Assembly: GCF_003269035.1 (NCBI RefSeq)
Contig: NZ_QLTK01000005.1
Location: 296,018-360,017 of the forward strand
Origin: Paraburkholderia bryophila
GTDB lineage: Bacteria > Pseudomonadota > Gammaproteobacteria > Burkholderiales > Burkholderiaceae
DNA: 64,000 nt
Direction of reading: 5' to 3'
Shown here piece after piece: positions 1 to 9,740 of the stretch. A model generated the notes under the pieces. That model was not told the origin of the DNA. It searched no databases and saw only the letters and a program-made list of their open reading frames with translations. The position numbers were made by a program, and so were the translations under genes. The first letter of the stretch is position 1, and every line of letters begins with the position of its first letter.

Positions 1-176
1 GCGTACCTCTCTGTTTTGGCAGCTACGTAGCCCTGGAGGGGCGACCTATATTTCGTTTGCGGTTCGCCCGGACCCCGCCGCGACAACGTTCCGGTACGCA
101 TGATCAGCATGCCTTGGCGGCCGCGCGATGCGAGTTCGTGCTGCGGCAAGACCCTCTACATTTATTAGGAGTTCCT

Positions 177-680
177 ATGTCACGCGTGACCGATGTGCTC
201 GTCTCATTCGATACAGCGACCATTCTGCAAAAGTACCCCAACCCTAGCAAGAACCCCAACGCCCCCACGCAGATCGATCCGCGCTATGTCTATATGATCA
301 CCAATCAGGACAACGTGATCTCGGGACAGGCCGGCGGCGAACTCGATATCAAGGCACAGGTGGGCGATCTGATCCGGTGGCGCGAAACGAGCCTCTCGCT
401 GGGCTTCGAGACGCAGGCGATTTTCTATCGCTTCATCGGCAACGTGGGCAACGAACTGATTTCGACGCCGACGCCGCGCATGGCCGAGGCCTCCATTCCG
501 GTGCCGAATACAAGCTCGCCGGCCACGCCGACTTGCCAGAAGGTCGCGAACTATTACTGGTCGTCGGAAATGCTGAAGGTGGGCCGCGTAACCTACCACT
601 TCAACTTCCAGATCATCGACCGTAACTGCCAGTCCAACGGTTGCTTCTCGTGGGATCCGTTTATCTCGATCCACAACTGA
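177..680 (+). CDS. AidA/PixA-family inclusion body protein, copy 1
   Basis: This 167-residue protein belongs by recognition to the AidA/PixA family, soluble proteins known from Burkholderia and Xenorhabdus that accumulate in quantity or form cytoplasmic inclusions and have no known enzymatic activity. The sequence opens with a beta-strand-like VTDVLVSFDTATIL, then a PRYVYMIT segment, and ends in a WDPFISIHN tail, all family hallmarks. No signal peptide or membrane segment is visible. The reading frame is open upstream to 57, but the ATG at 177 is chosen because AGGAG lies 5 bases before it. A second family member follows 70 bases downstream, across a hairpin. In other Burkholderia aidA is quorum-sensing controlled; I see no clear lux box in the short upstream DNA available. 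Confidence 0.9.
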   Translation: MSRVTDVLVSFDTATILQKYPNPSKNPNAPTQIDPRYVYMITNQDNVISGQAGGELDIKAQVGDLIRWRETSLSLGFETQAIFYRFIGNVGNELISTPTPRMAEASIPVPNTSSPATPTCQKVANYYWSSEMLKVGRVTYHFNFQIIDRNCQSNGCFSWDPFISIHN

Positions 681-689
681 TGCTGACGG

Positions 690-719
690 GCGGACGATTG
701 CTGCACGGCGATCGTCCGC
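690..719 (+). terminator. Hairpin between the two AidA genes
   Basis: GCGGACGAT at 690-698 pairs perfectly with ATCGTCCGC at 711-719 across a 12-base loop, and is followed by the pyrimidine-rich tail TCCTTCTTTTG. It begins ten bases after the stop of the first AidA gene and ends 30 bases before the next start. It could be a partial terminator that lowers expression of the second copy, or a 3'-end stabiliser. Confidence 0.65.
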
Positions 720-749
720 TTCCTTCTTTTGTCACGCCGGAGAGTGCCC

Positions 750-1253
750 ATGCCAGCTCAGCATGACGATGTACTCGTCATCGTCGACGCCGCTGCGCTG
801 CTCGCAGCGCATCCCGACGCCAGCCTCGATGCCGACGCGCCAACGCCGATCGACGGCCGGCACGTCTACGTCATGAACGCCGGCGACACGCAACAGATCG
901 GTCGCAACGATAGCCGGATCGTGGCCAGACTCAAGGCGGGAGATGAACTGCATCTGCGCGAGAGCGCGCTGTCGTTGCGAGCGGAAGAAAGCGCTGTCTT
1001 TTACTGTTTCACTTTGGCGGACGCAAACGTCATAAGTCCCTTAGAGGCAGTGGCGCGTAATGCAACGCTGTCCGTGCCGAATCCCGACGATCTGCTGCAG
1101 CCGAAAACCCAGCAGATAGGCGGTCATTTCTGGCGTAGCGAAGTTCTGGCCGCGGGTAGCGTGACGTGTGCGGCGGATTTCATCGTGGTCGGCAATGACG
1201 AGAAGGTACGGGGTTACTTTCGCTGGGACATCAGAATCGACATACAGACTTAA
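750..1253 (+). CDS. AidA/PixA-family inclusion body protein, copy 2
   Basis: A second AidA/PixA protein of 167 residues, the same length as its upstream neighbour and alignable from end to end (DVLVIVDAAALL, DGRHVYVMN, LHLRESALSLRAEESAVFYCF, and a YFRWDIRIDIQT tail). Sequence identity is moderate, so the pair is an old duplication. The frame extends to a TTG at 729, but ATG 750 has GGAGAG five bases upstream and gives the family's usual N-terminus. It is probably co-transcribed with copy 1 but lies behind the hairpin at 690-719. No catalytic motif, signal peptide or membrane helix is seen. Confidence 0.88.
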   Translation: MPAQHDDVLVIVDAAALLAAHPDASLDADAPTPIDGRHVYVMNAGDTQQIGRNDSRIVARLKAGDELHLRESALSLRAEESAVFYCFTLADANVISPLEAVARNATLSVPNPDDLLQPKTQQIGGHFWRSEVLAAGSVTCAADFIVVGNDEKVRGYFRWDIRIDIQT

Positions 1254-1276
1254 CACCGTGCATGCCAGGCGTTAAG
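1249..1276 (+). terminator. Weak hairpin overlapping the AidA-2 stop
   Basis: CTTAAC at 1249-1254, overlapping the TAA stop, pairs with GTTAAG at 1271-1276. The stem is only six base pairs with a 16-base loop and no T-run, so this is a weak candidate for the end of the AidA transcript. Confidence 0.3.
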
Positions 1277-1478
1277 AACACGTTCGAAGCGGTATGCCGA
1301 CGTTCGGCCGTCGTCCTCCGCCGCCGTCACGAACTCGAGTCGCGCAGACTCGCGGCAAAGCGCGCGCTCAACGCGGATACCTTGTCATCGCGTACTATCT
1401 GGACTAACTAAATCGCCCAGCCGACTCTCCGCCGGGTTGTCCTTCCGCGTTGCACGCCGTCCCGTCAAGGTGAGATCC

Positions 1479-2009
1479 ATGTTCCAGCATTTTCTGAAGC
1501 CGTCTATCGCAACCGCCATGCTCTCTATGCTGGCCGCGTGCGCGACGCCGCTGTCCGCGCCCGTCAGTTCTTCCATTACTTCCATTAACTCCATTACGCC
1601 GCCGCAAGGTACGCGAGCGATGACATTGTCCGCGTCCGGCGTGCAGAACTATTCGTGCGAGTTCGACGCGCAGCATCGGCTGGGATGGGTGTTCAAGAGT
1701 CCACAAGCCATGCTGTTCGACCTGAGCGGTCATGCCGCGGTTCGTCACGGCGCGGGGCCGTCATGGGAAGCGGAAGACGGCAGCAAAATCGTGGGCCATG
1801 TGCTTGCACAGCAACCCAGCGAAACACCGGCCAGCATTCCCCAACTGCTGCTTGAAACGCATGGCACGGGCGGTAGCGGCGCACTGACGGATGTCCGCTA
1901 TGTGCAGCGTCTGCACACCGTTGGAGGTTTGGCGCCGCAAGCACCGTGTTCGACCGAGCATCAGATCGGCAGCTCGCCCTATCTTGCCGACTACGTGTTT
2001 TACCGGTAA
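1479..2009 (+). CDS. DUF3455 lipoprotein
   Basis: The 176-residue product has a lipoprotein signal: a basic N-terminus, a hydrophobic stretch and the lipobox LAAC with the lipidated Cys at about residue 21. The mature part matches DUF3455: GVQNYSCEF, a W-hydrophobic-P-A segment (WVFKSPQAMLFDLSG), HGAGPSWEAEDGSKI, DVRYVQRLHTVGG and a C-terminal YLADYVFYR. The function of the family is unknown; it is a periplasmic or outer-membrane-attached protein. The ATG at 1479 has AAGGTGAG upstream and is preferred over the TTG at 1437. The next gene begins 30 bases downstream on the same strand, so they may share a transcript. Confidence 0.85.
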   Translation: MFQHFLKPSIATAMLSMLAACATPLSAPVSSSITSINSITPPQGTRAMTLSASGVQNYSCEFDAQHRLGWVFKSPQAMLFDLSGHAAVRHGAGPSWEAEDGSKIVGHVLAQQPSETPASIPQLLLETHGTGGSGALTDVRYVQRLHTVGGLAPQAPCSTEHQIGSSPYLADYVFYR

Positions 2010-3576
<1,567 letters not shown>

Positions 3577-3718
3577 TGTTTTCCTTCGTCACGTTCCGTA
3601 CCGCAAGCCTACGGGTTCGAACTCATGCCGGAAGGATGCAGCGGCGCGATGCGTGCGTCCAATACATTGTTGGCGTGCTATTAGGTCGAAAAAGCTCTTA
3701 GTGCCCCAGCGCCCTCTC

Positions 3719-4657
3719 TCACACCCTGCCCTGCGCCGTCTGTTCATTTACCCGAAATCGCCCCGGACTCACCCCCGTATACCGCTTGAACGCGATACTG
3801 AAAGCGGTATCCGACTGGTAACCGATTCGCGACGCGATCCCCGTCAGCGATTCGTCGGAATGCTTGAGCGCGGAACGCGCGATCGTCATACGCCACTGCG
3901 CGAGATATTCGACCGGCGCACTCCCCACCTGACTCCGGAACCGCTGCGCAAATGCCGTACGCGACATCCCGACCGCCGACGCCAGACTCTCCACCGTCCA
4001 GCGCTCGCCGGGTTGCGCATGCATCATCGACAGCGCGCCGCCGATCTTCGGATCGGCCAACGCGCCGAGCCAGCCTTCGGGCTGTCGCGCCGACGCCAGA
4101 TAAGCGCGCAGCACGTGAACCAGCACGAGCGCCGCGAGACCGCTGCGCGCCACATCCGCGCCCACATGCAAATCGTCCGTTTCCCAGTTGAGCAGATCAA
4201 GTACGCGCGAAAGTGCATGCGTGCCGACATCCGACGCACGCAGATGAATCAGCGGCGGCAAGTGCCGCAGCAACAGATCGCTGACGTCGTTCTCGAACGT
4301 AAAGCGACCGCTCGCCAGACTGACGTTTTCGTTATCGCCTTCGCCCTGAAAACGCACCACGCCACTGCTGCTGCGAATCGGCTGAAACGCGGCGGGACCG
4401 TCGAGCGCGGGCCGGTTTGGGTCGCTCGCGGAATAGAACGGCTGACCGTCGGTCAGCATGTAGAAGTCGCCGCGTTCAAGCACGACCGGCTCCGCACTCC
4501 CTTCGATCCACAGAAAGGAGCGCCCTTCTAGCATGCCGCCGAATTTGATGTGCTGATACGCAGGGAACCGGAAGCTCCATGCGCCTCGTCCCTCGAATCG
4601 CGATGTCAGGATACTGCTCACGCGCAGCATCGAGAGTACGTCGGATAGAGCATCCAT
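3719..4657 (-). CDS. AraC-family regulator with cupin-type sensor domain
   Basis: A 312-residue transcription factor. The first ~180 residues fit the AraC-binding cupin domain found in many proteobacterial regulators (WSFRFPAYQHIKFGGMLEG, ERGDFYMLTDGQP). The last ~100 residues are a double helix-turn-helix: VESLASAVGMSRTAFAQRFR and GIASRIGYQSDTAFSIAFKR, with the typical YTGVSPGRFR end. It is transcribed divergently from the dehydrogenase at 4784, with a 19-base palindrome between them, so it probably controls that gene and itself. The inducer is unknown, although this class often senses organic solvents or electrophiles. Confidence 0.9.
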   Translation of the reverse strand: MDALSDVLSMLRVSSILTSRFEGRGAWSFRFPAYQHIKFGGMLEGRSFLWIEGSAEPVVLERGDFYMLTDGQPFYSASDPNRPALDGPAAFQPIRSSSGVVRFQGEGDNENVSLASGRFTFENDVSDLLLRHLPPLIHLRASDVGTHALSRVLDLLNWETDDLHVGADVARSGLAALVLVHVLRAYLASARQPEGWLGALADPKIGGALSMMHAQPGERWTVESLASAVGMSRTAFAQRFRSQVGSAPVEYLAQWRMTIARSALKHSDESLTGIASRIGYQSDTAFSIAFKRYTGVSPGRFRVNEQTAQGRV

Positions 4658-4736
4658 AAATGTACGATCGAATAAGAATCAGACCGTTTTGATTATAGCC
4701 AGCAACGAAAGGCAGCGCGATCATGGGATCACTTTC

Positions 4737-4755
4737 ACGACGCCGTCGGCGTCGT
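4737..4755. promoter_or_regulatory. 19-base palindrome between araC-type and dehydrogenase genes
   Basis: ACGACGCCG at 4737-4745 and CGGCGTCGT at 4747-4755 form a perfect inverted repeat around a single T. It sits between divergent starts at 4657 and 4784 and ends 18 bases before the AAGGAG ribosome-binding site of the dehydrogenase. Possible operator, or a 5' leader structure of the dehydrogenase mRNA. Confidence 0.5.
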
Positions 4756-4783
4756 TATCCAACCCTGATCAAGGAGCACCCGC

Positions 4784-5866
4784 ATGAAAGCCTGGCAACT
4801 CGAACGTCTCGGTGGAACGCTCAAGCTGATCGACTTACCCATTCCCGAACCGCGCGCCGGTGGTGTGGTGGTACGCGTCGAGGCGTCGTCATTGCTGTCG
4901 TATATGAAAGACTACGTGGACGGCAAGCTGTCGATCTATCACACGCCTGATCGCCCGTTCATTCCCGGCGGCAACGGCATCGGCATCGTCCATGCGGTGG
5001 GCGCGGGCGTCTGGCATCTGAAGCCCGGTCAGCGCGTCGTGTTGTCGTCCCATTTCGTTGCGCAGGAAAACGTGCGGACGCCTGCGGAAATACTGCTCGG
5101 CATCACGTCAATCAGCCCCGACTCGGGCCCGATGCAGTCGGATTGGCCCGATGGCACGCTGGCAGACTACGCATCGTTTCCCGCCAGCGCCGTGACCCCC
5201 GCTGACGACCTGACGCCACTGAGCGCCATCCAGCTCGCCATGACGACGCGCTGCATCGTGCCGTTCGGTGGACTCTTGCGCGGCAGGCTCGCGGCCGGCG
5301 AAACGGTCGTCGTCTCCGGCGCGACAGGCGCTTACGGCACGGCGGCGATCATGGTCGCCCTGGCGATGGGCGCGTCACGCGTCGTGGCGCTCGGGCGCAA
5401 TGCGCGTGCGCTCGAAGCCGTCGCGCGACTCGCCCCTGAAGGACGCGTAAAGACGGTCGCGGCAACCGGCGATGTCGACGCAGACCGCGACGCGATCCGC
5501 CGTCTCTGCGGTGGCGGCGCAGATCTCGCCTTCGACATGGTCGGCAACGCAAGCGATCCCAACATGACGCTCGCCGCGTTGCGCAGTCTGTCGAGAGGCG
5601 GCCGCCTCGTCGTGATGGGCAGCATGAACGTGCCGCTGCCGGTGCCATACACGGAAGTGATGTTGAACGGCTGGGAGATCCTCGGCCAGTTCATGTATCC
5701 GCGCGACGCATACCGGCGTCTGCTGGACCTGATCCGCAGCGGACTACTCGACATCGCGCCGCTACGCCCGCTTGTCTATCCGTTGAACGCATTGCCGCAA
5801 GCGATGGCAGCGGCCGCCAGTGCCGGCAATCTCGAGTGCGTCGTCATGAACCATCTCGATGAGTAA
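4784..5866 (+). CDS. MDR-superfamily alcohol dehydrogenase / quinone reductase
   Basis: A 360-residue cytosolic oxidoreductase of the medium-chain dehydrogenase/reductase family. The GroES-like N-terminal domain (RVEASSLLSYMKDYVDG, GNGIGIVHAVGAGVWHLKPGQRV) lacks the Cys and His set of zinc-dependent alcohol dehydrogenases. The Rossmann domain has the nucleotide motif SGATGAYGTAA at about residue 180. It is therefore probably a zinc-independent NAD(P)H-dependent quinone or enone reductase; the substrate is unknown. The start is fixed by AAGGAG ten bases upstream. It is divergent from the AraC-type gene, its likely regulator, and convergent with the MocR gene. Confidence 0.85.
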   Translation: MKAWQLERLGGTLKLIDLPIPEPRAGGVVVRVEASSLLSYMKDYVDGKLSIYHTPDRPFIPGGNGIGIVHAVGAGVWHLKPGQRVVLSSHFVAQENVRTPAEILLGITSISPDSGPMQSDWPDGTLADYASFPASAVTPADDLTPLSAIQLAMTTRCIVPFGGLLRGRLAAGETVVVSGATGAYGTAAIMVALAMGASRVVALGRNARALEAVARLAPEGRVKTVAATGDVDADRDAIRRLCGGGADLAFDMVGNASDPNMTLAALRSLSRGGRLVVMGSMNVPLPVPYTEVMLNGWEILGQFMYPRDAYRRLLDLIRSGLLDIAPLRPLVYPLNALPQAMAAAASAGNLECVVMNHLDE

Positions 5867-5876
5867 GACGTGGCAG

Positions 5877-5904
5877 CGCCGAATGCAAGCGGTGTGATTC
5901 GGCG
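5877..5904. terminator. Bidirectional hairpin between convergent genes
   Basis: CGCCGAAT at 5877-5884 and ATTCGGCG at 5897-5904 form a perfect 8-bp stem with a 12-base loop, lying in the 48-base gap between the dehydrogenase stop and the MocR-type stop at 5915. There is no strong T-run on either side. Confidence 0.5.
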
Positions 5905-5914
5905 TGGCGCGGCG

Positions 5915-7456
5915 TCACGACAGCGCACGCGCCAATGCGATCACTCCTGACGCGATTTCGTCGACACCGACCGAGGCAAAGCCAAGCACCAGGCCAGGCG
6001 GCGCCGGTCGGTCGACCGCATGGCGCGATAGTGCGCGCGTTTCGATCCCTTCGAGCGCGGCGCGGCGCATCGCTTCGTTATCGTCGGCGTCGCGCGGCAG
6101 GAAAGCCGGCGCGTCGAGGCCGGCAATGATCGGCGGCACCTCCAGCAAACCGGCAAGATATCGCGTTACGTTCGCCGTCAACGCGTCGGCGCGCTCGCCG
6201 TAAATCACGCGCATGCGCCGGATATGCCGGCCAAAATGGCCATCGGCGATGAACGCGTGCAGCACCGACTGCTGATCCAGCGGAACGTGCCGCGCCGTCA
6301 GCGACAACGCGGCAACGAACGGCTCGACGAGGCGGTCGGGCACGATCGCGTATGCCGTGCGCAGCGCGGGAAATAGCAGCTTGCTGAACGTGCCGCAATA
6401 GATCACGTGGCCGTCGTCGTCGAGGCTTTTCAACGCGGCGAGCGGATTGCCGGCGAAACGGTATTCGCTGTCGTAGTCGTCTTCGATGATAAGCGCGCCG
6501 CGCTCACGCGCCCATTCGAGCAACGACAAGCGGCGTTCGAGCGCAAGCGGTGGTCCTAGCGGCGCTTGCCGCCCCGCCGTCACAAACGCGAGGCGCGCCT
6601 CGGGCGCATGCCGGCGCGCCCATTCCACATCGAGTCCGCCCGGATCGACGGGCACGCCGACCACGCGCGCGCCCGCGGCCTCGAGCACGAAGCGCGCGCC
6701 AACGTAGCCGGGGTCTTCGATCCACGCGGCGTCGCCCGGATCGAGCAGCAGACGCGCGGTCAGATCGATCGCCTGCTGGACACTGCCGAGCACCACGACG
6801 TGATCCGCCGAACACGCGATGCCGCGCGACATGCCCACATAGCCGGCGATTGCTTCGCGCAGCGGCCGGTAGCCCTGCGCCTCGCCATCGCCGAGTAGTT
6901 CGCGTTGGGTGCGGCGCCCGCGTTTGGCCGCAATGCGCGCCCAGAGATCGAACGGAAACGCGTCGAGATCCGGCTGGCTCGCGCGGAAAGCCCGCGCCGG
7001 GACCGCGCGGCCGCTCAGTTGAAATGCGCTGCGGCCAAGCAGGCGTCCACGGTTGGAGAGCACGACGGCGGGTCGCTGCGCACCGCTGTCGTCGTCTTTG
7101 GTTTTGGTTTTACCTTCACGTACCGACGGGCGTCCGTCGCGTTTCCTGCTCGACGTAGACTCGCCGCGATTACCACTGTCGATGCGCCTATCCGGTAACT
7201 CGGCGGCGACGAAACTGCCGCGCCCTACCGCGCCCGCCAGATACCCTTCCGCGTCGAGCTGCGCGAATACGCCCAGCACGGTTCCGCGCGACAGCTCGAA
7301 ACGCGCCGCGAGATCGCGTGTGGAAGGCAGTCGCGCGCCCGGCGGCAAACGACCGCCCAGGATCGCGTTGCGCAGTTCGTCATAGAGCCAGCGCTGCAGC
7401 GACACGCCGTCCGGTCGCGGCGCTAATGCAAGTTCAATGTGTTCTGCCTGCCGCAC
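5915..7456 (-). CDS. MocR/PdxR-type regulator (GntR HTH plus aminotransferase fold)
   Basis: A 513-residue fusion of an N-terminal GntR winged helix (LYDELRNAILGGRLPPGARLPSTRDLAARFELSRGTV) and a C-terminal fold-type-I aminotransferase domain. The PLP-binding lysine is visible in GTFSKLL, with the upstream IIEDDYDSEYR motif. MocR proteins bind PLP and act as transcription factors. A charged linker of about 50 residues joins the domains, longer than usual. No pdxS, pdxT or other PLP gene is near, so its target is more likely the divergent epimerase/cupin pair. Note the gene name PdxR is not implied. Confidence 0.92.
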   Translation of the reverse strand: MRQAEHIELALAPRPDGVSLQRWLYDELRNAILGGRLPPGARLPSTRDLAARFELSRGTVLGVFAQLDAEGYLAGAVGRGSFVAAELPDRRIDSGNRGESTSSRKRDGRPSVREGKTKTKDDDSGAQRPAVVLSNRGRLLGRSAFQLSGRAVPARAFRASQPDLDAFPFDLWARIAAKRGRRTQRELLGDGEAQGYRPLREAIAGYVGMSRGIACSADHVVVLGSVQQAIDLTARLLLDPGDAAWIEDPGYVGARFVLEAAGARVVGVPVDPGGLDVEWARRHAPEARLAFVTAGRQAPLGPPLALERRLSLLEWARERGALIIEDDYDSEYRFAGNPLAALKSLDDDGHVIYCGTFSKLLFPALRTAYAIVPDRLVEPFVAALSLTARHVPLDQQSVLHAFIADGHFGRHIRRMRVIYGERADALTANVTRYLAGLLEVPPIIAGLDAPAFLPRDADDNEAMRRAALEGIETRALSRHAVDRPAPPGLVLGFASVGVDEIASGVIALARALS

Positions 7457-7476
7457 CTGTTTCCTCGTCGAATTGG

Positions 7477-7517
7477 CTCAATCAATTTCTCAATAATGGA
7501 CCTTTTTAACGACCATT
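7477..7517. promoter_or_regulatory. Candidate MocR operator region
   Basis: In the 140-base divergent gap CTCAAT occurs twice 12 bases apart (7477-7482 and 7489-7494), and AATGG at 7495-7499 is mirrored by CCATT at 7513-7517. MocR regulators are known to bind spaced direct and inverted repeats close to their own promoters. Assignment is inference from position. Confidence 0.35.
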
Positions 7518-7596
7518 AAAAACCCTATTCTGCTCGTCATGGGAAGCACGCCATGCAATGGCGGACGTTCGCCATCGCTTACGGGAGAGAAGAGGA

Positions 7597-8334
7597 ATGG
7601 CACACAAGGTATTTGTTGCGGGCGCAACCGGCGCGATTGGTCGAGTGCTGACGCCGTTGCTGGTCGAGGCAGGCTACGAGGTATTCGGCGGCACGCGGCA
7701 TGCGCAGCGCGCGAAACACCTGGAAGCAGTGGGCGTCGTGCCGGTCGTCGTCGACGTGTTCGATGCGAATGCACTGCGGGACGCCTTGCGTCTCATTGCG
7801 CCGCATAGCGTGATCCATCAACTCACGGATCTGCCGGCCGGTCTCGATCCCGCCCGGATGGCCGAGGCCGTACAGAACAATGCGCGGATCCGCGACGAGG
7901 GTACGCGCAACCTGATCGCCGCCGCCATCGCGGCCGGCAGCAACCGGTTGATCGCGCAGAGCATTGCGTGGGCGTATCGGCCCGGCGCTACGCCGTATGA
8001 CGAAACCGCGCCGCTCGACGTCGGCGCCGAAGGCGCGCGCGGTATCAGCGTGCGTGGCGTCGCGGCGTTGGAACGTCAGGTGCTGGAAGCTGCGCCGCTG
8101 AATGGCACGGTGCTGCGATACGGGCAGATTTATGGCCCCGGCACGGGTGCCGATGCGCCGAAGGGGTCTAGCCCGCTGCACGTCGAGGCTGCGGCGTACG
8201 CCGCATTGCTGGCGCTTCAGCAGGGTGCCGCAGGGGTGTACAACATCGCGCAAGACGACGCTGAAGTCAGCAGCGCCAAGGCGAAACGCGAGTTGCGCTG
8301 GCAAGCGAGCATGCGTCGGGAGGCAAGCGTATGA
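7597..8334 (+). CDS. NAD(P)-dependent epimerase/dehydratase-like protein
   Basis: A 245-residue extended-SDR-like protein with the N-terminal dinucleotide motif GATGAIGR in VFVAGATGAIGRVLTPLL. It keeps a Rossmann fold and a substrate-side motif (SIAWAYRPG) but lacks an obvious catalytic YxxxK, so it may bind rather than reduce, or act as an atypical NAD(P)H-dependent sugar- or NmrA-like protein. It is shorter than classical sugar epimerases, which run to about 310 residues. ATG 7597 is chosen over 7558 because GAGAGAAGAGGA directly precedes it and the Rossmann motif then begins at residue 10. Its stop overlaps the start of the cupin gene by four bases. Confidence 0.82.
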   Translation: MAHKVFVAGATGAIGRVLTPLLVEAGYEVFGGTRHAQRAKHLEAVGVVPVVVDVFDANALRDALRLIAPHSVIHQLTDLPAGLDPARMAEAVQNNARIRDEGTRNLIAAAIAAGSNRLIAQSIAWAYRPGATPYDETAPLDVGAEGARGISVRGVAALERQVLEAAPLNGTVLRYGQIYGPGTGADAPKGSSPLHVEAAAYAALLALQQGAAGVYNIAQDDAEVSSAKAKRELRWQASMRREASV

Positions 8335-8873
8335 ACGCGCGCGTGCTGTCGTATCGGCCGAATCTGAGCGCCGGCAAACCCGCACTAGTTGCCGCGCTCG
8401 CCTTGACCGTACTGTCGCTCGGTCCGGCAGCGCCGCATTCGGCGTTCGACTGGTTCGCTACGCTTTGCGGCGGTACTCAGCGCAGCGGTCCGTTGCTGTC
8501 GAGCGGTTCGTTGAATACGAATGGCGCTTCCGCGAGCCGGCCTGCGTCGGTCATCAAGGTGTTGTCGTGCGAAGCGTTGCCCAATGCGCCGGGTAAATCG
8601 ATCACGACGATCACCGTCGACTATGCGCCGCTCGCGTTCACGCCGGCGCATCGTCATCCGGGTTCCGTCACGGCGGTCGTGCTGCAGGGAACGGTGCGCT
8701 CGCAACTCGGCGGAGGGGCTGCGATCAATTACACCGTGGGCCAGACGTGGTTCGAACCGCCGGGTACGCTTCACGTGTTCGCGGAAAACCCCGATCCGGT
8801 TCATCCGGCGAAACTGCTGGCGACGTTCGTGGCGGATACGGGGTGTGGGGCGTTGGTGTTGCCGCCGGATTAG
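8331..8873 (+). CDS. Exported cupin-domain protein
   Basis: A 180-residue protein with an N-terminal hydrophobic segment at about residues 18-35 (ALVAALALTVLSLG) suggesting a signal peptide or membrane anchor. The C-terminal half is a small cupin: FTPAHRHPGSVTAVVLQGTV supplies the metal-binding His-x-His, and FEPPGTLHVFAEN supplies the second motif with its His. Exported single cupins of this type are often found with oxidoreductases; the substrate is unknown. Translational coupling to the epimerase gene is implied by the ATGA overlap. Confidence 0.82.
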   Translation: MNARVLSYRPNLSAGKPALVAALALTVLSLGPAAPHSAFDWFATLCGGTQRSGPLLSSGSLNTNGASASRPASVIKVLSCEALPNAPGKSITTITVDYAPLAFTPAHRHPGSVTAVVLQGTVRSQLGGGAAINYTVGQTWFEPPGTLHVFAENPDPVHPAKLLATFVADTGCGALVLPPD

Positions 8874-8969
8874 TGTCCGATTAGCGGGGTGCTGCGTGGA
8901 CGCGCCCGTTGACCAGGCAACCGGTACGTCCATATCGGCCGCCGATGTAGCGCGCCGATGTGAATCTCG

Positions 8970-9554
8970 CTACGCGTTTCGTAAGCTGCTGAACAAAGTC
9001 TTCGCCAGCGCGCTCATGTCGTCGCCGCCCTCGCGCAGCGACGCAATCCCGGCGCCGACGGCCAGCGTCTTCTCCGCTCGGCGCGCGCAATCTCGCTCGA
9101 CGCTTTCCCGAATCGCCAGCGGCAACGCCGCAATCTGATCGACAACCTGGAAATCGCCGAGCCCGGAGAGCATCGGATTGTCGGAACCGCTGAGCATCGA
9201 ACGCGCATCGGCTTTGAAGAGCACTAGCGGCTTGCCCGCGTGCCACGCGAGCGACGCTTCCACCACCGTGCCTTCATCGGCGACACGGCCGTTCAGATTG
9301 GCAACCACCACGTCGCAACGTTCGAGCAATTGATACGTATCCAGACTGAAGATCGCGCGATCGAGAATCTGCGCGGCCTCTTCAGCCGATGCACCCAGCT
9401 TCTCCAGCTCGGGTCTGAGCCGCGCGAATTCCAGACCATCGCGATGCGGCAGAAACGTTGCGAAACCCGCGACTTCCAACGTGTGTGCAATCGAATCCAT
9501 TTCCGCACGTTCGGCTGCATTGAACAGCGGACCGGCGCAATACACGCGTAGCAT
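8970..9554 (-). CDS. Nucleoside 2-deoxyribosyltransferase
   Basis: A 194-residue protein of the nucleoside deoxyribosyltransferase family, which cleaves or swaps the base of (deoxy)nucleosides and related nucleotides. Family marks are VYCAGPLFNAAE at the start, the DRAIFSLDTYQLLERCDVVVANLNG stretch carrying a substrate-binding Asp, and DEGTVVEASLAWHAGKPLVLF, whose DEGT-x3-E holds the catalytic Glu. The start at 9554 begins exactly at the family N-terminus, with AGGAG 10 bases upstream; the longer frame to 9659 adds an implausible Arg/Lys-rich leader. It stands alone between convergent neighbours. Confidence 0.88.
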   Translation of the reverse strand: MLRVYCAGPLFNAAERAEMDSIAHTLEVAGFATFLPHRDGLEFARLRPELEKLGASAEEAAQILDRAIFSLDTYQLLERCDVVVANLNGRVADEGTVVEASLAWHAGKPLVLFKADARSMLSGSDNPMLSGLGDFQVVDQIAALPLAIRESVERDCARRAEKTLAVGAGIASLREGGDDMSALAKTLFSSLRNA

Positions 9555-9740
9555 TTTTTTGCGTCTCCTGAAGAGTGGCCTGAATCGCGAGACGCCTTTG
9601 CAGCATTCGCCGCGTGAATCGTCCCACTGCCAAGAGCTTAACGCGCCGACGAACAACACGCTAAATCAGGTCACCTGTCGCGCGGATTTGTCGCTCAGGC
9701 GAGGACGCCAAGCGTACCTCGCCGCGCGCCCTTCACCGCA

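Noticed and set aside
1..176. Search for a lux box upstream of aidA
   Set aside because: aidA is quorum-regulated in some Burkholderia, but I see no convincing 20-base dyad in the available upstream DNA.
1262..1411. 49-codon frame after AidA-2 starting MPGVKNTFEAV
   Set aside because: No ribosome-binding site, very Arg-rich, no recognisable family; probably chance.
3653..4531. Long plus-strand open frame opposite the AraC-type gene
   Set aside because: Composition is Arg/His-rich as expected for a GC-rich antisense frame; the AraC frame has clear domains.
8934..8946. Palindrome ATCGGC-C-GCCGAT between cupin and deoxyribosyltransferase genes
   Set aside because: Only six base pairs with a one-base loop and no tail; too common in GC-rich DNA to call.
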